From contig OY735215.1 of assembly GCA_963457665.1 (NCBI GenBank), positions 26,496,597 to 26,560,596 of the forward strand: a stretch of 64,000 nucleotides of DNA. The letters are read 5' to 3'. Below are positions 12,144 through 23,209 of this stretch, piece by piece. Source of the stretch: Thysanoteuthis rhombus. Taxonomy: Eukaryota; Mollusca; Cephalopoda; Oegopsida; Thysanoteuthidae. The position numbers and the translations under genes were made by a program. Within the stretch, counting starts at the first letter, position 1. Each line of letters opens with the position of its first letter. The notes beneath the pieces were generated by a model that was not told where the DNA came from, did no database searches, and worked only from the letters and a program-made list of their open reading frames with translations.

Positions 12144-12800
12144 TCAGGTCAAATCAAGTTCTTTTTTACAAGTGGACATCAACAAAGACTCAAATTTCCA
12201 GCATATTTTCCAACATTTGGAATGGAAAATCTCTTTAAAAAATTCATTGTTTGATAAATAAGTATCAAAGATTTTATTGAAGTCAGATGATACCATACAG
12301 ACACAAATAAATACATTTTTCCACACAGTTCTGACATGAGGAATTCAGAAAAATAGTCACTTTTGAGATTCAAGTACATTTTCTGTCTATTCCGGAAAAG
12401 AGCAAAAAAGCGAAAAATGTTGAGAAATCCGATCAAAAGTTTTCACATAAACTAGATATCAACTGTTTGTCCTATAATCTGTCTTTTTTTCCTAATCCTT
12501 AAAAAGTATATTTCATGATTATCCGTGCTAACAGGTTGTAATAATGTCTACCAGGGTTCATTTTGACCCAATTACACCTAGTGCAAACCTGATCTTATGA
12601 CATCTAAAATAGAAAATCGCATAACTTTCTAAGTAAACAATATACAAAGATGAATAAACATATTTTTCCATACAATTCAAACCAGAAGATTTCAGAAAAA
12701 AACGTTACTGTTAAGATATTCTATTTCAGGTTAAAAACAGGAAAAAAAATTTTTTTAAATGTTGAAAAATCCAATAATCTGGTTCCGATTTGGGATAAAC
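12144..12800 (-). repeat. Repeat family D, two minus-strand units
   Basis: There are two degenerate units of about 320 bp. One covers 12305-12445, with TTTTTCCACACAGTTCTGAC, AGGAATTCAGAAAAATAGT and TTGAGAAATCCGATC. The other covers 12640-12790 with the matching TTTTTCCATACAATTC, AGATTTCAGAAAAA and TTGAAAAATCC. The linking part includes GGGTTCATTTTGACCCAATT and TAGTGCAAACCTGA. The same sequence recurs reversed at 14455-15115. Confidence 0.65.
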
Positions 12801-13189
12801 TATGCAGGTCAAGGCACTTTAGAGTAGAATTTGTCATGCAGTTGAATTAAGATAATTGAAGGGTTCTGATTCCAAATCTGCAAGAGGACATTCACCACTT
12901 TTTGTTGTTATTACAGGAGAGCTCATTCAAAATTGGAGCCCAAATTGCATTTTTATATTAAATCGTATGCCAGTGATCCTGAATATGACAACATAACTCA
13001 GAAACCACATATCCCCATTAATTTTTCTTTGGGTACTAATAGGAGCGCCTGGCATTTTTTTAGGAACTTAGATTCCTTAACAAATGTTAATAATGATAGT
13101 TTGATGTCTGTGTTCGCACTACTACCAATATAATCCTGAAGAATTTTGAGCAAAATAGAGTCAACATAGCAAAAATATAAATAACTTTA

Positions 13190-13890
13190 CATGATATATC
13201 ATTGGAAAGACAATTTGATCAGCTTTCCAATAGTGTACCTTGTCAACTTGTATCTGCTATACATAAGAAATGACTGTCCCAAAACCTGAAGCTAGGTATT
13301 TAACGGAGAAGCACATTACATACTGTCTGGATTGAAAAATCATTGGAAAGAGAATTTCTCCAGCTTTCTAACAGTGTTTATTTTCAATTTGTATCTGTTG
13401 AGTGTAAAGGATTACAGCCGGAAACATGAGGTTAGAAATTTAGCATTTTCCCTTGAAATAATATGTGCATACCTGTCCATGGATTATGGATTAATTTTTA
13501 TGAATACACACACACACCCACACACACACATATATATATATATCACTAGAAAGGGAATTTATCAGCTTCCTAACATTGTATCTTGTCAATTTGTATCTGT
13601 TGGGCATGATGAATTACAACTAAAAATGTGAAACCAGGTATTTAGCATTTAACTAGGGAATCTCTAGTATATATGTACTTGGTAATCTACAATCTATAGA
13701 TTGTGGATTTAATACTTTATGATGATATATGCATACATACATATATATATATTGTTGGAAAGAGAATTTTATTTGCTTTCTAATTGAATCATGTTCATTT
13801 GTGCTGTTATAGTAAACAACATTGGGCTATGTATATAGCATTTTAAATGGAAATTATGTAGTCCGGAGTGTGAGGTTACTTTTTATGGTG
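13190..13890 (+). repeat. Repeat family E, four degenerate tandem units
   Basis: Units begin near 13198, 13338, 13540 and 13752. Each has TTGGAAAGAGAATT or its variant, then GCTTTCTAACAGTG, then TCAATTTGTATCTGTTG, then ACATGA, GGTATTTAGCATTT. Unit length varies between about 140 and 210 bp because (CA)n(TA)n tracts interrupt at 13506-13542 and 13735-13751. It lies at the centre of the family D inverted pair. Confidence 0.7.
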
Positions 13891-14454
13891 ATAAATATAA
13901 AAATGTTTTCTTGACATATCAAGTTTTAATTGATCTGAATGATATATAATTATTATGTCTTTATTCCTATTAGGAATGCTAATTTTTTTTCTCAAAAGGC
14001 TTCTTACTTATCCCATTTTAGAGCAGTTAATTTATAGTGAAAAAAAAAAGAATTTGAAATATTTTCTTCGCTTCAAAGTAATATGATCTAGTTTACATAA
14101 ATTTAGTTTTATTTATTTTCATAATTTCATAATTATGTTCTAGATGAAAAAAATGTATTTTTTAGCATGATTAAATTGTATATTGAAATGAGTGAAAAAA
14201 TGTTTTTTTAAGAGTATTTTGTTAAAATAATAATTTTCTTGAAATTTCTTAAAATTTCACTAAGGTTAATTGACTGAGATCCACAAACAAACTACATAAT
14301 GAAAGTAGCATTAAAGAATATCACTTATTCCAAAAGCATTTTTGCGGATAAGTCTTTTAAGGATAGTTTATAGATAAAAGAATTTATGCTGTTTATGATA
14401 TTTTTGACCTTTTTCTAGATATTAAGTGGACTAAACAGAAGTTGTTTATTTTTG

Positions 14455-15115
14455 TCATGAAATAAAGTCGAGTTGAGTTTCAATCTTGACACAAACCATT
14501 TCACTAAATTGTTTGTGTGAGACTTCTCTGGAAAATGTGCTTATCTGTCTTCGTATGATGTTTACTTCAAAAGTTATGCAATTTTCTTTTTTTGTGTCCG
14601 GATTCAGGTTTGCACTGGGTGTAATATAGAGTTGAAATGAACCCAATTGGACATTATCAGAACCGACAGAATCATAAAATAGATACTTCGAGGAATAAGA
14701 AGAAACACATCAGAGAACAAACACTTGATACCTCGTTTATATATGAAAACTTTTAATCAGATTTCTCAACACCCTTTCCCCTTTTTGCTGGTTTTGTCCT
14801 CTAATAGAAACAAGATGTGTTTGAATCTTAATAGTTACTATTTTTCTGAACTCCCTGGGTCAGAATTGTTTGGAAAAATTTGTTCATTTGTTTGTGTATT
14901 GATTTTCTATTTTTTGGTGTCTCTGTTCAGGATCACACAAGGTGCAGTATAGGGTTAAAATGAACCTAGCGGACATTATTACAAACTATCAACAGTCAGA
15001 ATCATAGCATAGACACTTCAAGGATTGAGCAAAAACAGATTACAAGACAAACAGTTGATGTCTAGTTTATTTATGAAAACTTTTAATCATATTTCTCAAC
15101 ATTCCAAACCTTAAT
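14455..15115 (+). repeat. Repeat family D, plus-strand units
   Basis: Units are spaced about 315 bp apart, judged from TTGAAATGAACCCAATTGGA near 14633 and TTAAAATGAACCTAGCGGA near 14955. Both continue to ATGAAAACTTTTAATCA and ATTTCTCAACA. The sequence is the reverse complement of the 12144-12800 units. Confidence 0.65.
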
Positions 15116-15482
15116 AAAAGCACTGAAAATCATCATTAAAAAATCTAAGAAGTAACAACATACTTCAAGGCCTCACTTCCGTATAACCAACTCAAAATAA
15201 CGGTCCAGTTTACCATTACAGTTATATTGTATGTAGAACCCCCTGTCATAAAAACTGAAATATATTTTTTTCAAATTCCAGGAAGATTGTTATGGTCTAA
15301 TGGATTTCAAAGCACAGAAAATTACTGGTGGAAAAAATATTTTTCAATTTTTTCTTTTTCAACTTGGTTAACAGATGTGAATCATAACTAATTATTACAT
15401 TAATCATTTATAGAAAATGCATGTTTATCTTTTTAGATATATGTTGAGAATTATTTGTGGGGAATTGAAAAACATTTCAGAC

Positions 15483-15665
15483 CAGTGGTTTCCAATCTAA
15501 GGGACACGGATCCCTGGAGGAGGTCAACAAAGGTATTACTGGGGTTGCGTGAGCTTGTTGTGAAGGCAGACCTTTCAAAAGCCTTGGGTCTATGGAAAAA
15601 TTTATTTTGAAGGTCCTTGGTGTTGAAAAAGTTTGGTGGACTGCCCCTCTCAGACACTTGGTGAG
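15483..15665 (+). mobile_element. hAT-like non-autonomous element end
   Basis: The start CAGTGGTTTCCAATCTAAGG, followed by GGACACGGATCCCTGGAGG and GGGGTTGCGTGAG, closely resembles the left end of many animal hAT elements, which begin CAGTGGTTCTCAACC. The matching right terminal repeat was not found, so this is a truncated copy. Recognition is from memory of the family. Confidence 0.45.
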
Positions 15666-16447
15666 TTGTAAACTACTGCAGCTGATCGGTAGTGTTGATA
15701 ACGACAACTAAAATTACTCGACAACAGCAACTGCATAAAAATATGTCAACTGTTGTTTCAGTTCCCAATCTCTAAAAGTATGTCTAAAGCATCTCATATA
15801 AGCTTTTTTGTCCGACCCTAAAGAAGAGGGCAATTTGACGCCCAGCTCGAGGTGGCACCAAACAGAGGACAAAATGCTCAGAAGCCAGAATGTCTGGCTA
15901 TCCTACCCTTACATAGCTTGTAGTATTGATTTATTTTCACATCTGATATCCCCAATGACCATAAGTCCGAATTACCTGATCTTACCCCTAGCCCCAATGT
16001 GACACGATACTAATGTTAGCAGTATTGGAGTATGAAATGCAGAAATAAAGCAACAATACTAGTTCTGTAAGGGGGTTGCACTTCTTTTTAATGACCACAC
16101 AACTTGTACCTTGTTTTAAGTACATGATTGACGATTGAATAAATACATAGATAAGTTAGTTAGAAGTTTTACTTTCCGCTTCTCAGTTGCTCCATGTAGT
16201 ATTAAGTTTCTAGGCAGTATTTGCTTTAAGAAAACATATTTGATAGTTTGATCAGTTCTTCATCAAAAAGTGTTTTAATGATTTAAAAATACCTGATATA
16301 AAATCTTGGCTCTGCAACAGCTCTAAAGAGAAAATATATGCATAGCTTCTGCTCTTAGGAGAGTAGACAAAAGAAAGAAAAAGCATTCTTTCATTCTGAG
16401 TGTCATCTATCTGCACTTCCCACTTTCTCTAACAGTTGCTTTCTATT

Positions 16448-16492
16448 CTTCCATTTTTTTTCTTCCATTTTTTTTCTTCCATTTTTTTCCTT
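16448..16492 (+). repeat. Short tandem repeat, 3 units of about 15 bp
   Basis: CTTCCATTTTTTTT occurs three times in a row within a pyrimidine-rich stretch. Confidence 0.85.
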
Positions 16493-16679
16493 CGTTCTAC
16501 ATTTCTTTTCCTTCTCCCTTTCTATTCCTTTTTCTTCAAAGCAAGACACTGGCATCATTCCAGACTATTATCACATTTGTTATGTCTCTTTTGTGCAAAA
16601 TTCAGAATGATAGAGTTGGTGGGTAGAAAATTTGATAGGGTCATAGAGTCAGTTGGGTACATTGTCTGAGGATGTTTTC

Positions 16680-17680
16680 CCAGTGGGGCTTCAGTAGTTT
16701 TTGTCTTCTACTATAGACCCCACCTTTTCCAACCGTTAACTTCATTCTTCTCCACTCCTCTAAGTAAACTAACAGATTCTATATTTCCTCATTTGTAGCC
16801 TATTTGAGAATCACACAGGCTTAAGATCGAACTCAGCAGGAAGAAAAATTGCCCTCCCCCCCCAAAAAATATGAAAATAATAATCTCCACCCACACCCTG
16901 TCTAATCTTAGACTAAGTGACCTTTCTTTTAATTGTCAATATACCGCTTTTTTCTTACATGAAGAATTTTTTTTCAATATGGGTCACAGTATGTTTTGTC
17001 TGTTGTGTACACCCCTGGGTCTATATAAGTATTCCATGCAATAACTCAAGCCTGGGTTTGTCATTAGTGCAAGTAAGGTTTCTCTCTTCTTGGCTCATCT
17101 TATCTCAAAATTTGTACTAGTATTAGAACTTAAGTCCTAGTCATAATACATTTCTAGATTACTATACAGCTTTGATTTCCCATTAATGAGAAGATTAGAA
17201 ATCCCTCTCCCCCCAAAATTTGCTTCATAAACGAGTTATCACGTCACAGAAGTAGAATTTAAATAATGTAACTTGACTTATCTCCCTTTGATCTCAGCGG
17301 ATGAATATCACCAAATCAGTTTAGATAAGGTACAAGTGGCTTGATTTTTTTTGTTTTGATACATGACCTTTCTGATATTACAAGGTGACTGACATTTATG
17401 CAATAAGTTCTCGACTGTTTTCATAGTTTCTGATGAATCATAAAAGCAAATTATTACCTGTTAATGTGACCTCTTTTCTAAAGAAGTTTTTTTCGTTTTT
17501 ATAAGGGAAGGTATCAACTCATACTTATATTCACAATTTTGTTGATTTCTTGTATTCTAAATAAATCATCTTGACGCAATCAAATCAATGATGCTAAAAC
17601 GTCACTCTATAACATGATAATGTATCATACAGGCTTCGGGTGTCATCGCAGTCACTTTTGCTTTTGAAATGGTCTGTTAG
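16680..17680. other. Non-coding stretch, nothing recognised
   Basis: No splice-flanked open frame or known repeat was seen here. The open frames present are short and without motifs. Confidence 0.4.
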
Positions 17681-17713
17681 AAAAATATCAAGCCATTGAA
17701 TATTCATCATCAT
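17681..17713 (+). repeat. 33-bp block A, forward copy
   Basis: ATATCAAGCCATTGAATATT, followed by CATCATCAT, recurs inverted at 18844-18877. It ends where the 92-bp block B begins. Confidence 0.7.
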
Positions 17714-17718
17714 AGATG

Positions 17719-17810
17719 TTTTATATCTCAAAACTACAGCTAATTCATAATTCTAAATAATGACCATAAAGTTATTTATAAGTATAAAACTTGAATACTT
17801 ATTCATTTTT
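17719..17810 (+). repeat. 92-bp block B, copy 1
   Basis: This matches 19040-19131 with four substitutions over 92 positions and no gap. It begins TTTTATATCTCAAAACTACA and ends TACTTATTCATTTTT. The high identity suggests a fairly recent duplication compared with the other repeats here. Confidence 0.9.
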
Positions 17811-18307
17811 GAGAGTTGAGAGCGGTCTCTTGGTATAAGAGACTCTACTATTTTTTCTGCTCTCTGTTGGTAGATAACCATTGTGTCTCTGATTGATGGT
17901 ATCTAATTAAAAAAAGAGAGATAAAAACTGGTTGATCTAAGGAATCTTTTGTAGCCAATAGTGTAATAAAAGGAACTCATTCCATTAAGCAATACCAGCC
18001 AAGTTCTTGAATGGTCATAGACAATTTATCTGAAATGTAAAATAAAATGATCTGTTTAATATTTTCTTTAGCTTTTTGACTTGGTTACAGTTGGGTATAC
18101 TTTTAGTAAATGTCAGAGTGTGTGTGTCATGAGTGATTCAGCTAGATTGATAAACAAAGTTGCTTGTATAAAGATGTCTTTATGCCCATATACGTATGAC
18201 ATTGATGGCCTAGGCTGAGATTGAGCTGCTGTTGTGTTTGTAACAGCTATTTTTGATAACTGCAAAAGTCTAAATACTAAGGCTTCACCTGACTACTCTA
18301 TCATACT

Positions 18308-18795
18308 AGCTCTGTCCAAAAAGTATCCAGCTATTTTGAATATTTCAAGAACCAGTTGTGTGGGCTTTATGTAACTTAGTAGCCAATCCTATGGGGCAAA
18401 TACTGCGCATGCATGAACAGATGCTCTCCAGTGGGGTTACACAGTTGGTAATGAGATATCATTGAGTGAGTTTGTTTACTGTATGACTGTCACATTCACA
18501 ATGAATGATCAAGTAATTTTTCATACTTCATGCAGGGTTTTTTTGCAAAATATTACATCACCCAGGTTTGTCACCCTTGCAACAGTCCAGATTCAGCTTC
18601 CTGTGACTTCTGGCTTTTCTTAAAGCTAAAATTTCCTTTGAAAGGCAGGAGATTTCAAATCGTGGACGAGATTGAGGAGAAAGAGGCAACTGATGTTAAT
18701 CCCAAGAGAGGATTTTGCAAATTGTTTTTAAAATTGAAAGAGAGACTGGGATAATTATGTGAGGTCCCAAGGGGAGTACTTTGAAGGGGACTAAG
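18308..18795 (+). pseudogene. Internally deleted mariner element (family M2, copy 1)
   Basis: It begins TCTGTCCAAAAAGTATCCAG, a mariner-like terminal sequence, and ends with the last third of a mariner transposase in a 74-codon open frame (18530-18754). That frame keeps the recognisable SPDSASCDFWLFLKLKF motif, which carries the third catalytic aspartate, then LKGRRFQ and a KLKERLG end. The DNA-binding domain and the first two acidic residues are missing, so it cannot encode an active enzyme. The 3' terminal repeat is absent. The sequence runs into a GTCCAGTGATGGAC tail of another element. A second copy with the same deletion is at 26605-26955. Confidence 0.7.
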
Positions 18796-18809
18796 GCACC
18801 TTGTCCTTG

Positions 18810-18856
18810 GATGACTATGTCCAGTGATGGACAATAAAAGATTGATGATGATGAAT
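18810..18856 (+). mobile_element. LINE/SINE tail with (GAT)n end
   Basis: CTATGTCCAGTGATGGACAA followed by AAAAGATTGATGATGATGA resembles the 3' tail found on RTE-type LINEs and on SINEs mobilised by them in many invertebrates. Related tails on the opposite strand are at 24336-24400 and 28855-28905. Confidence 0.45.
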
Positions 18857-18877
18857 ATTCAATGGCTTGATACTTTT
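18844..18877 (-). repeat. Block A, inverted copy
   Basis: This is the reverse complement of 17681-17713, with ATATTCAATGGCTTGATA shared exactly. It directly follows the (GAT)n tail. Confidence 0.7.
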
Positions 18878-19039
18878 CCAGCAAGGTTTCTGAAGGGTGG
18901 TATTCACCTGCTTCACGTATGAAGATGGCTCTGAAAAATTAACAGTATGAAAAATCAAACAATTTTTCTAGATACTTCACTCATGTTACTGAAGGATGCA
19001 GCCTGGAAAAATAATATTGAAAACAAATTTTGAATCAAC

Positions 19040-19131
19040 TTTTATATCTCAAAACTACAGCTAATTTATAATTCTAAATAATGGCCGTAAAGTTATTTAT
19101 AAGTATAAAACTTAAATACTTATTCATTTTT
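19040..19131 (+). repeat. 92-bp block B, copy 2
   Basis: This is a direct duplicate of 17719-17810 with four substitutions. The pair brackets about 1.2 kb that includes the mariner fragment. Confidence 0.9.
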
Positions 19132-20580
19132 TCTCTCTCCTTGTTTCTCTCTCAAATCATTAGTAGTAAAAGATAGAACATATGGTTTTCCTATTTTTGA
19201 AGTCATGCCAATCTTAGTTCATTATTTATTCTTGTGCCAAGAATATTGCCATTAAGAGAGAAGTTAATTGCATCTCACCAAATGATTGGTTCATATTCCT
19301 CCCTTTGTGAACAGTATGGCCAAAAAATTAGAAATTATGTATATAATAAATAAGTGTCTGTTCTCAGAATTGCTGACTTTAAGAAAATAGCTGTTGCCAA
19401 AATTTTTTCACCTTCAGCAATTTTTCTGGAAGAGTTTTTTGCACTTTCAGCCCTCAGATATTCTTGAACCCTCTTAACAGATGTTATTTGTTTTGTGGAT
19501 ACGTGGCCTTTTCACAAATATGGACTTTGGCGATTATCTCAACTAGAACAAAGCAATTGAAACAAAACAGGGTATGTGAAAAAAAAGTGAAAAAATCATC
19601 TGGAAATCATGTTCGGAACAAAGGTAAAAATCATCTCAAAACAAATTTGAAGAATCAATTGAATCACTTTGGTTGATGTCACCCAGTACAGTAACTCATA
19701 GGGTCATCCCCTCGAGCCTACACCCATACCAGATCATAAAAATGCTTAGTAATGTTTTTTGTACTAATGCTACTCGTAAATTGTAATTACTGTGTATTAA
19801 TGAATGTAATGGCAATAATAGTGACATAAACAACTAGCAAAATTAAAATTATGCTTTTTAATATCAATATCATACATATTGATATAATAATTTTATTTTC
19901 ATTTGTATAGTTTAATGTGGTTAAAGTGAAAATTCTGTTTGAAAATTGCAGAATTCGAAGTATAAACATTTCAGAACTACATCAAAATCATGTTCATTTT
20001 AACTTAAAACACTAACACTTGAATAATTGTTATACATGCAAGTTATTTATCGATTTTATCATTGAATAATATGTGATGAATATAGTTTTAAAATGCTTAA
20101 ATGTAACATTTTTTTAGATTATATAAATTCTAACAAACTGAAAAAAAGCATTTTGTAAAATCTTACTATATTGAAGTACAATATTAGTAATAACTTAGCC
20201 AAAGCTTTTTTGTTAATTTTCTCCCATTAATTTCCTTTAATTATTATTTCATGCTCACAAAAATTTTATTATAGGTTCACAAAATTGATTACAAAAATAT
20301 TATTAAAAAAATTGACAAAATCAGTGACTATAAAAACATCAGTAACCATGAAAACAATAGTGAAACTCTGCACAAAAATGTTATATACATTAATTTTTGT
20401 GTCGCTTTCTCTGATGATGTCATTCAGTGAGGTCTGCACACTCCTCAGTGACACCACTGTTAGAGAAGAAAATGCAGATACAATGTAAGTTATGGAAAAT
20501 TTCACACATACTTTAAATTTTGTTGACATTTGCTCTGGGTAAACTTACTAAATTTTATCTCACCTCATTTATCTGAATTG
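19132..20580. other. Non-coding AT-rich stretch
   Basis: No supported gene was found. The overlapping open frames on both strands at 20269-20529 are low-complexity and motif-free. Confidence 0.45.
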
Positions 20581-20589
20581 GCTCATGGC

Positions 20590-21060
20590 TGACATGCCAT
20601 GTAGAAGAAGGTTTGGGTTTCTTTCAGTTGTTTTGAAGGCTGCCTTTTCTTTTTCCTTGTTTCTCTCCTTTTTTCAATAGGGTAAAGTTTCTGCCTCTAA
20701 GAGATACTCCTAATGGAGTATGACAGCCGTTTATAAGGTCTTCCATTTCTGTTACTTGCATGGGCTTAGTAAGCCTTGCAAGTTTCAAGTCTTGTCATGA
20801 CAAGGACTTTATATCTACAAGATTTTTTATGACCATTTCCTTGGCAGGATGAGAGTTTATGGAAAGGATACCCCAATCCTGATTACACAGGTTAGAGTGT
20901 ACTCAGTTAGGTGCTGAGTGCTCTAGGAAATTTGTCTATGAAGAGTTTTCCACACTCTTCACTCATCCCGGGAATCAAACCCAAGACTTTCTGCTTGTGA
21001 GGCAGATATGCTAACCATTACGCTATCAAAGCTAACTCTTCTTTTTTTTTTTTTTTTTCA
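20590..21060 (-). mobile_element. tRNA-Val-like SINE
   Basis: On the minus strand from about 21033 the head reads GCGTAATGGTTAGCATATCT, then GCCTCACAAGCAGAAAGTC, then GGGTTTGATTCCCGGG. This keeps a Pol III A box (TGGTTAGCATA), a B box (GGTTTGATTCC) and an anticodon-arm region reading CTCACAA, as in tRNA-Val(CAC). Upstream of the head, in plus-strand terms after 21037, is a T run. The body toward 20590 contains the palindrome CTTGTCATGACAAG near 20791. The body boundary is uncertain. Confidence 0.65.
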
Positions 21061-21939
21061 ATAATGGAAAAAAATTTTGATTTCTAGAGATTTTGAGTTG
21101 TGGAATAAAATTCGGGGATACAAGACAAACTAGATTGGCTACTGATAGATTTCTTATTCTGATCTAAAGTTTTATTCATAAATATATATCTATTAAACCT
21201 GGCTTAGTTTGACACAAGGCCACAATAATGGGCACCCAAAAAGATTGCAGTCACTGCACAAGATAATAGTTTGATAGATTAACTTGCTAACCATTTCATT
21301 TGCTCAGTGTCCCTAAATTTTACTCATGGGTGAGATATTGAGAATTCATTTTACCTTAAGCACTAATTAAAAACAAAATAACATAAGCCTGTAACTACCT
21401 CCAAATGAGGAATTTTAGACAAAATTCAAGTAGATAAATGAAGATATATCAACCTAATTGATTATTATTAAATATCATCTCCTTAATCTGATATCATTAT
21501 TATTGATTTTTCTCTCGTAAGCACTCAATCGATTCAAATTCAACTCGCTAATATATTATCATCATCATTATCATCGTTAATCTAATCATTTATTATTATA
21601 ACTTTATCTACCTTAAGCACTTGTGATCTCTAATTAAATCTAAATGATATAGGTCTGTAAGGCTCAACTTGTCCTCAAAATAAAGGATTTTAGTCCAGGT
21701 TCAAGAAGATATCAGACGGGATCAATTTACAGTTATCTATCTTATAGTGGATGAGCCCAACACCAATCTTGAGGAAATTGGTACCAAAATTGGGGCAATT
21801 GCTATCAGTACTTTTCTGAAAGCCCTGGATCTGGGCTTTCCAATAATGCGTGATAGCCGATTGGATCTCACTGCTTTCATGAAAGAAATACCGTTTTTGC
21901 GATCATACTAGGAGTACAGTTACAAGAAAAAATCAACTA

Positions 21940-23050
21940 CGATGCAGGGTAGGTAGTTATGCATAGATCCATTCTAAGGTATAATAATTTGTTCCATGGA
22001 CTATTGTCCATCCTTTTGCAAGATTTCATTGAAATTCATTGGATATATTGTGCTGGTAGTCATAAGATTTTAGTGATATCATATGGTAAGGAAATAACAC
22101 TACAACGTAATGGATGCTATTGTGAATGGATCTGCCCCCAAATTGAATCACTTATTTCGTAGACTAGTGTCCAATGTCACATAAGATTTACTTGAAATTC
22201 ATTGTCGAACTCGGAGATATCAAGGGGACAAACAGGAGCAAATGTAGAAAGGAAAAAAAAACGCAAAAATATTTCTTTAATCAAGGAAGCTTTCATGGAT
22301 TCACTCCAAAATTCAACCAATTTTTCCTTATCCTATTCCTCACACTTCCACAAAATTCCATTGAAATTCATAACAAAATTTTGTAGATATCGTACGGGAA
22401 GGCAGGAGTGAATGCAGAATGTGAAAAAAAAAATGCAGAATTATCTCTCAATCAAAAACAGATTCCTAGATCCATTTCAAAATCTGATCAATCCTTTTTC
22501 ACAATTTTACTGAACTTCATTTTGAATCTTTAGAGATATCGCATGGACAATCTGGAGTGAACACAGCAATCTATGGAAAAGAATGGGAAAGAGAGATTTT
22601 TGCACTTTTCTTTCATATCTGCTCCTGTCTGTCTCCGTAATCTTTCAATGAATCTCAGTGAAATCATGTGGAAAGGTAAACTATGGGATGAGGAACAAGT
22701 GATCAAATTTTGGGGCAGATCCAGGAATTTGTTTTAGACTGGGAGATATTTTTCTGTTTTAATATTTTATACATTTTTGTAATTGCTTGTTATCACATCT
22801 GTTCACACGGTATCTCCAAAAGTTCTGAATTAATTTTTATGAAATTTCTTGGATGAGTAAAGGGTATACCACGTGGTTAAAAAAGATGTGAACAAATTCG
22901 AGGGCGGATCCAGGAATGCATTCCTGATTGAGAGATATTTTTCCATTTTTTTTCTCCATATATTTCTGTATTCGCTCCTGTCAGTGAACATGATATCTCC
23001 AAAAGTTCTGAATAAATTTCAGGATAATCCTGACCCTTGCTTCTTAGTGG
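21940..23050. repeat. Satellite array S1, with internal orientation switch
   Basis: Units of about 150-190 bp carry TGAAATTCATTG, GAGATATCG, GGAGTGAATGCAGAA and GGATCC landmarks. Up to about 22580 they read in one orientation, seen near 22028, 22190, 22360 and 22510. After it they read in the other, with GCTCCTGTCTGTC, GATATCTCCAAAAGTTCTGA and GAAATTTC near 22625, 22800 and 22975. The short open frames inside are by-products of the repeat. Related arrays are at 44159-45535 and 52900-53660. Confidence 0.7.
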
Positions 23051-23054
23051 AGTG

Positions 23055-23200
23055 AGAAGGAGCTACCCCGGGGCTTACTGATCCCCCGAGACTATGCAGA
23101 GTTATTTTTTGAGACCACAGGACGTCTACTGGGCCTCTTGCACTTGGTATTACTGAGCCTCAGTAGGCCATCATCAGCCTCTGTATTGCACAGGCACAAA
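23055..23200 (-). repeat. Interspersed repeat family A, truncated copy
   Basis: It shares the inner part of the 6470 and 37760 copies: CCCCGAGACTATGCAGAGT, TATTTTTTGAGACCACAGGA, GAGCCTCAGTAGGCCATCAT and ATTGCAC. It abuts the end of satellite array S1. Confidence 0.55.
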
Positions 23201-23209
23201 GCTACTGAA

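Noticed and set aside
20269-20529. Overlapping frames on both strands, hydrophobic on the minus strand
   Set aside because: They come from low-complexity AT-rich sequence with GTTAC/GTAAC-like repetition, and no family features are visible.
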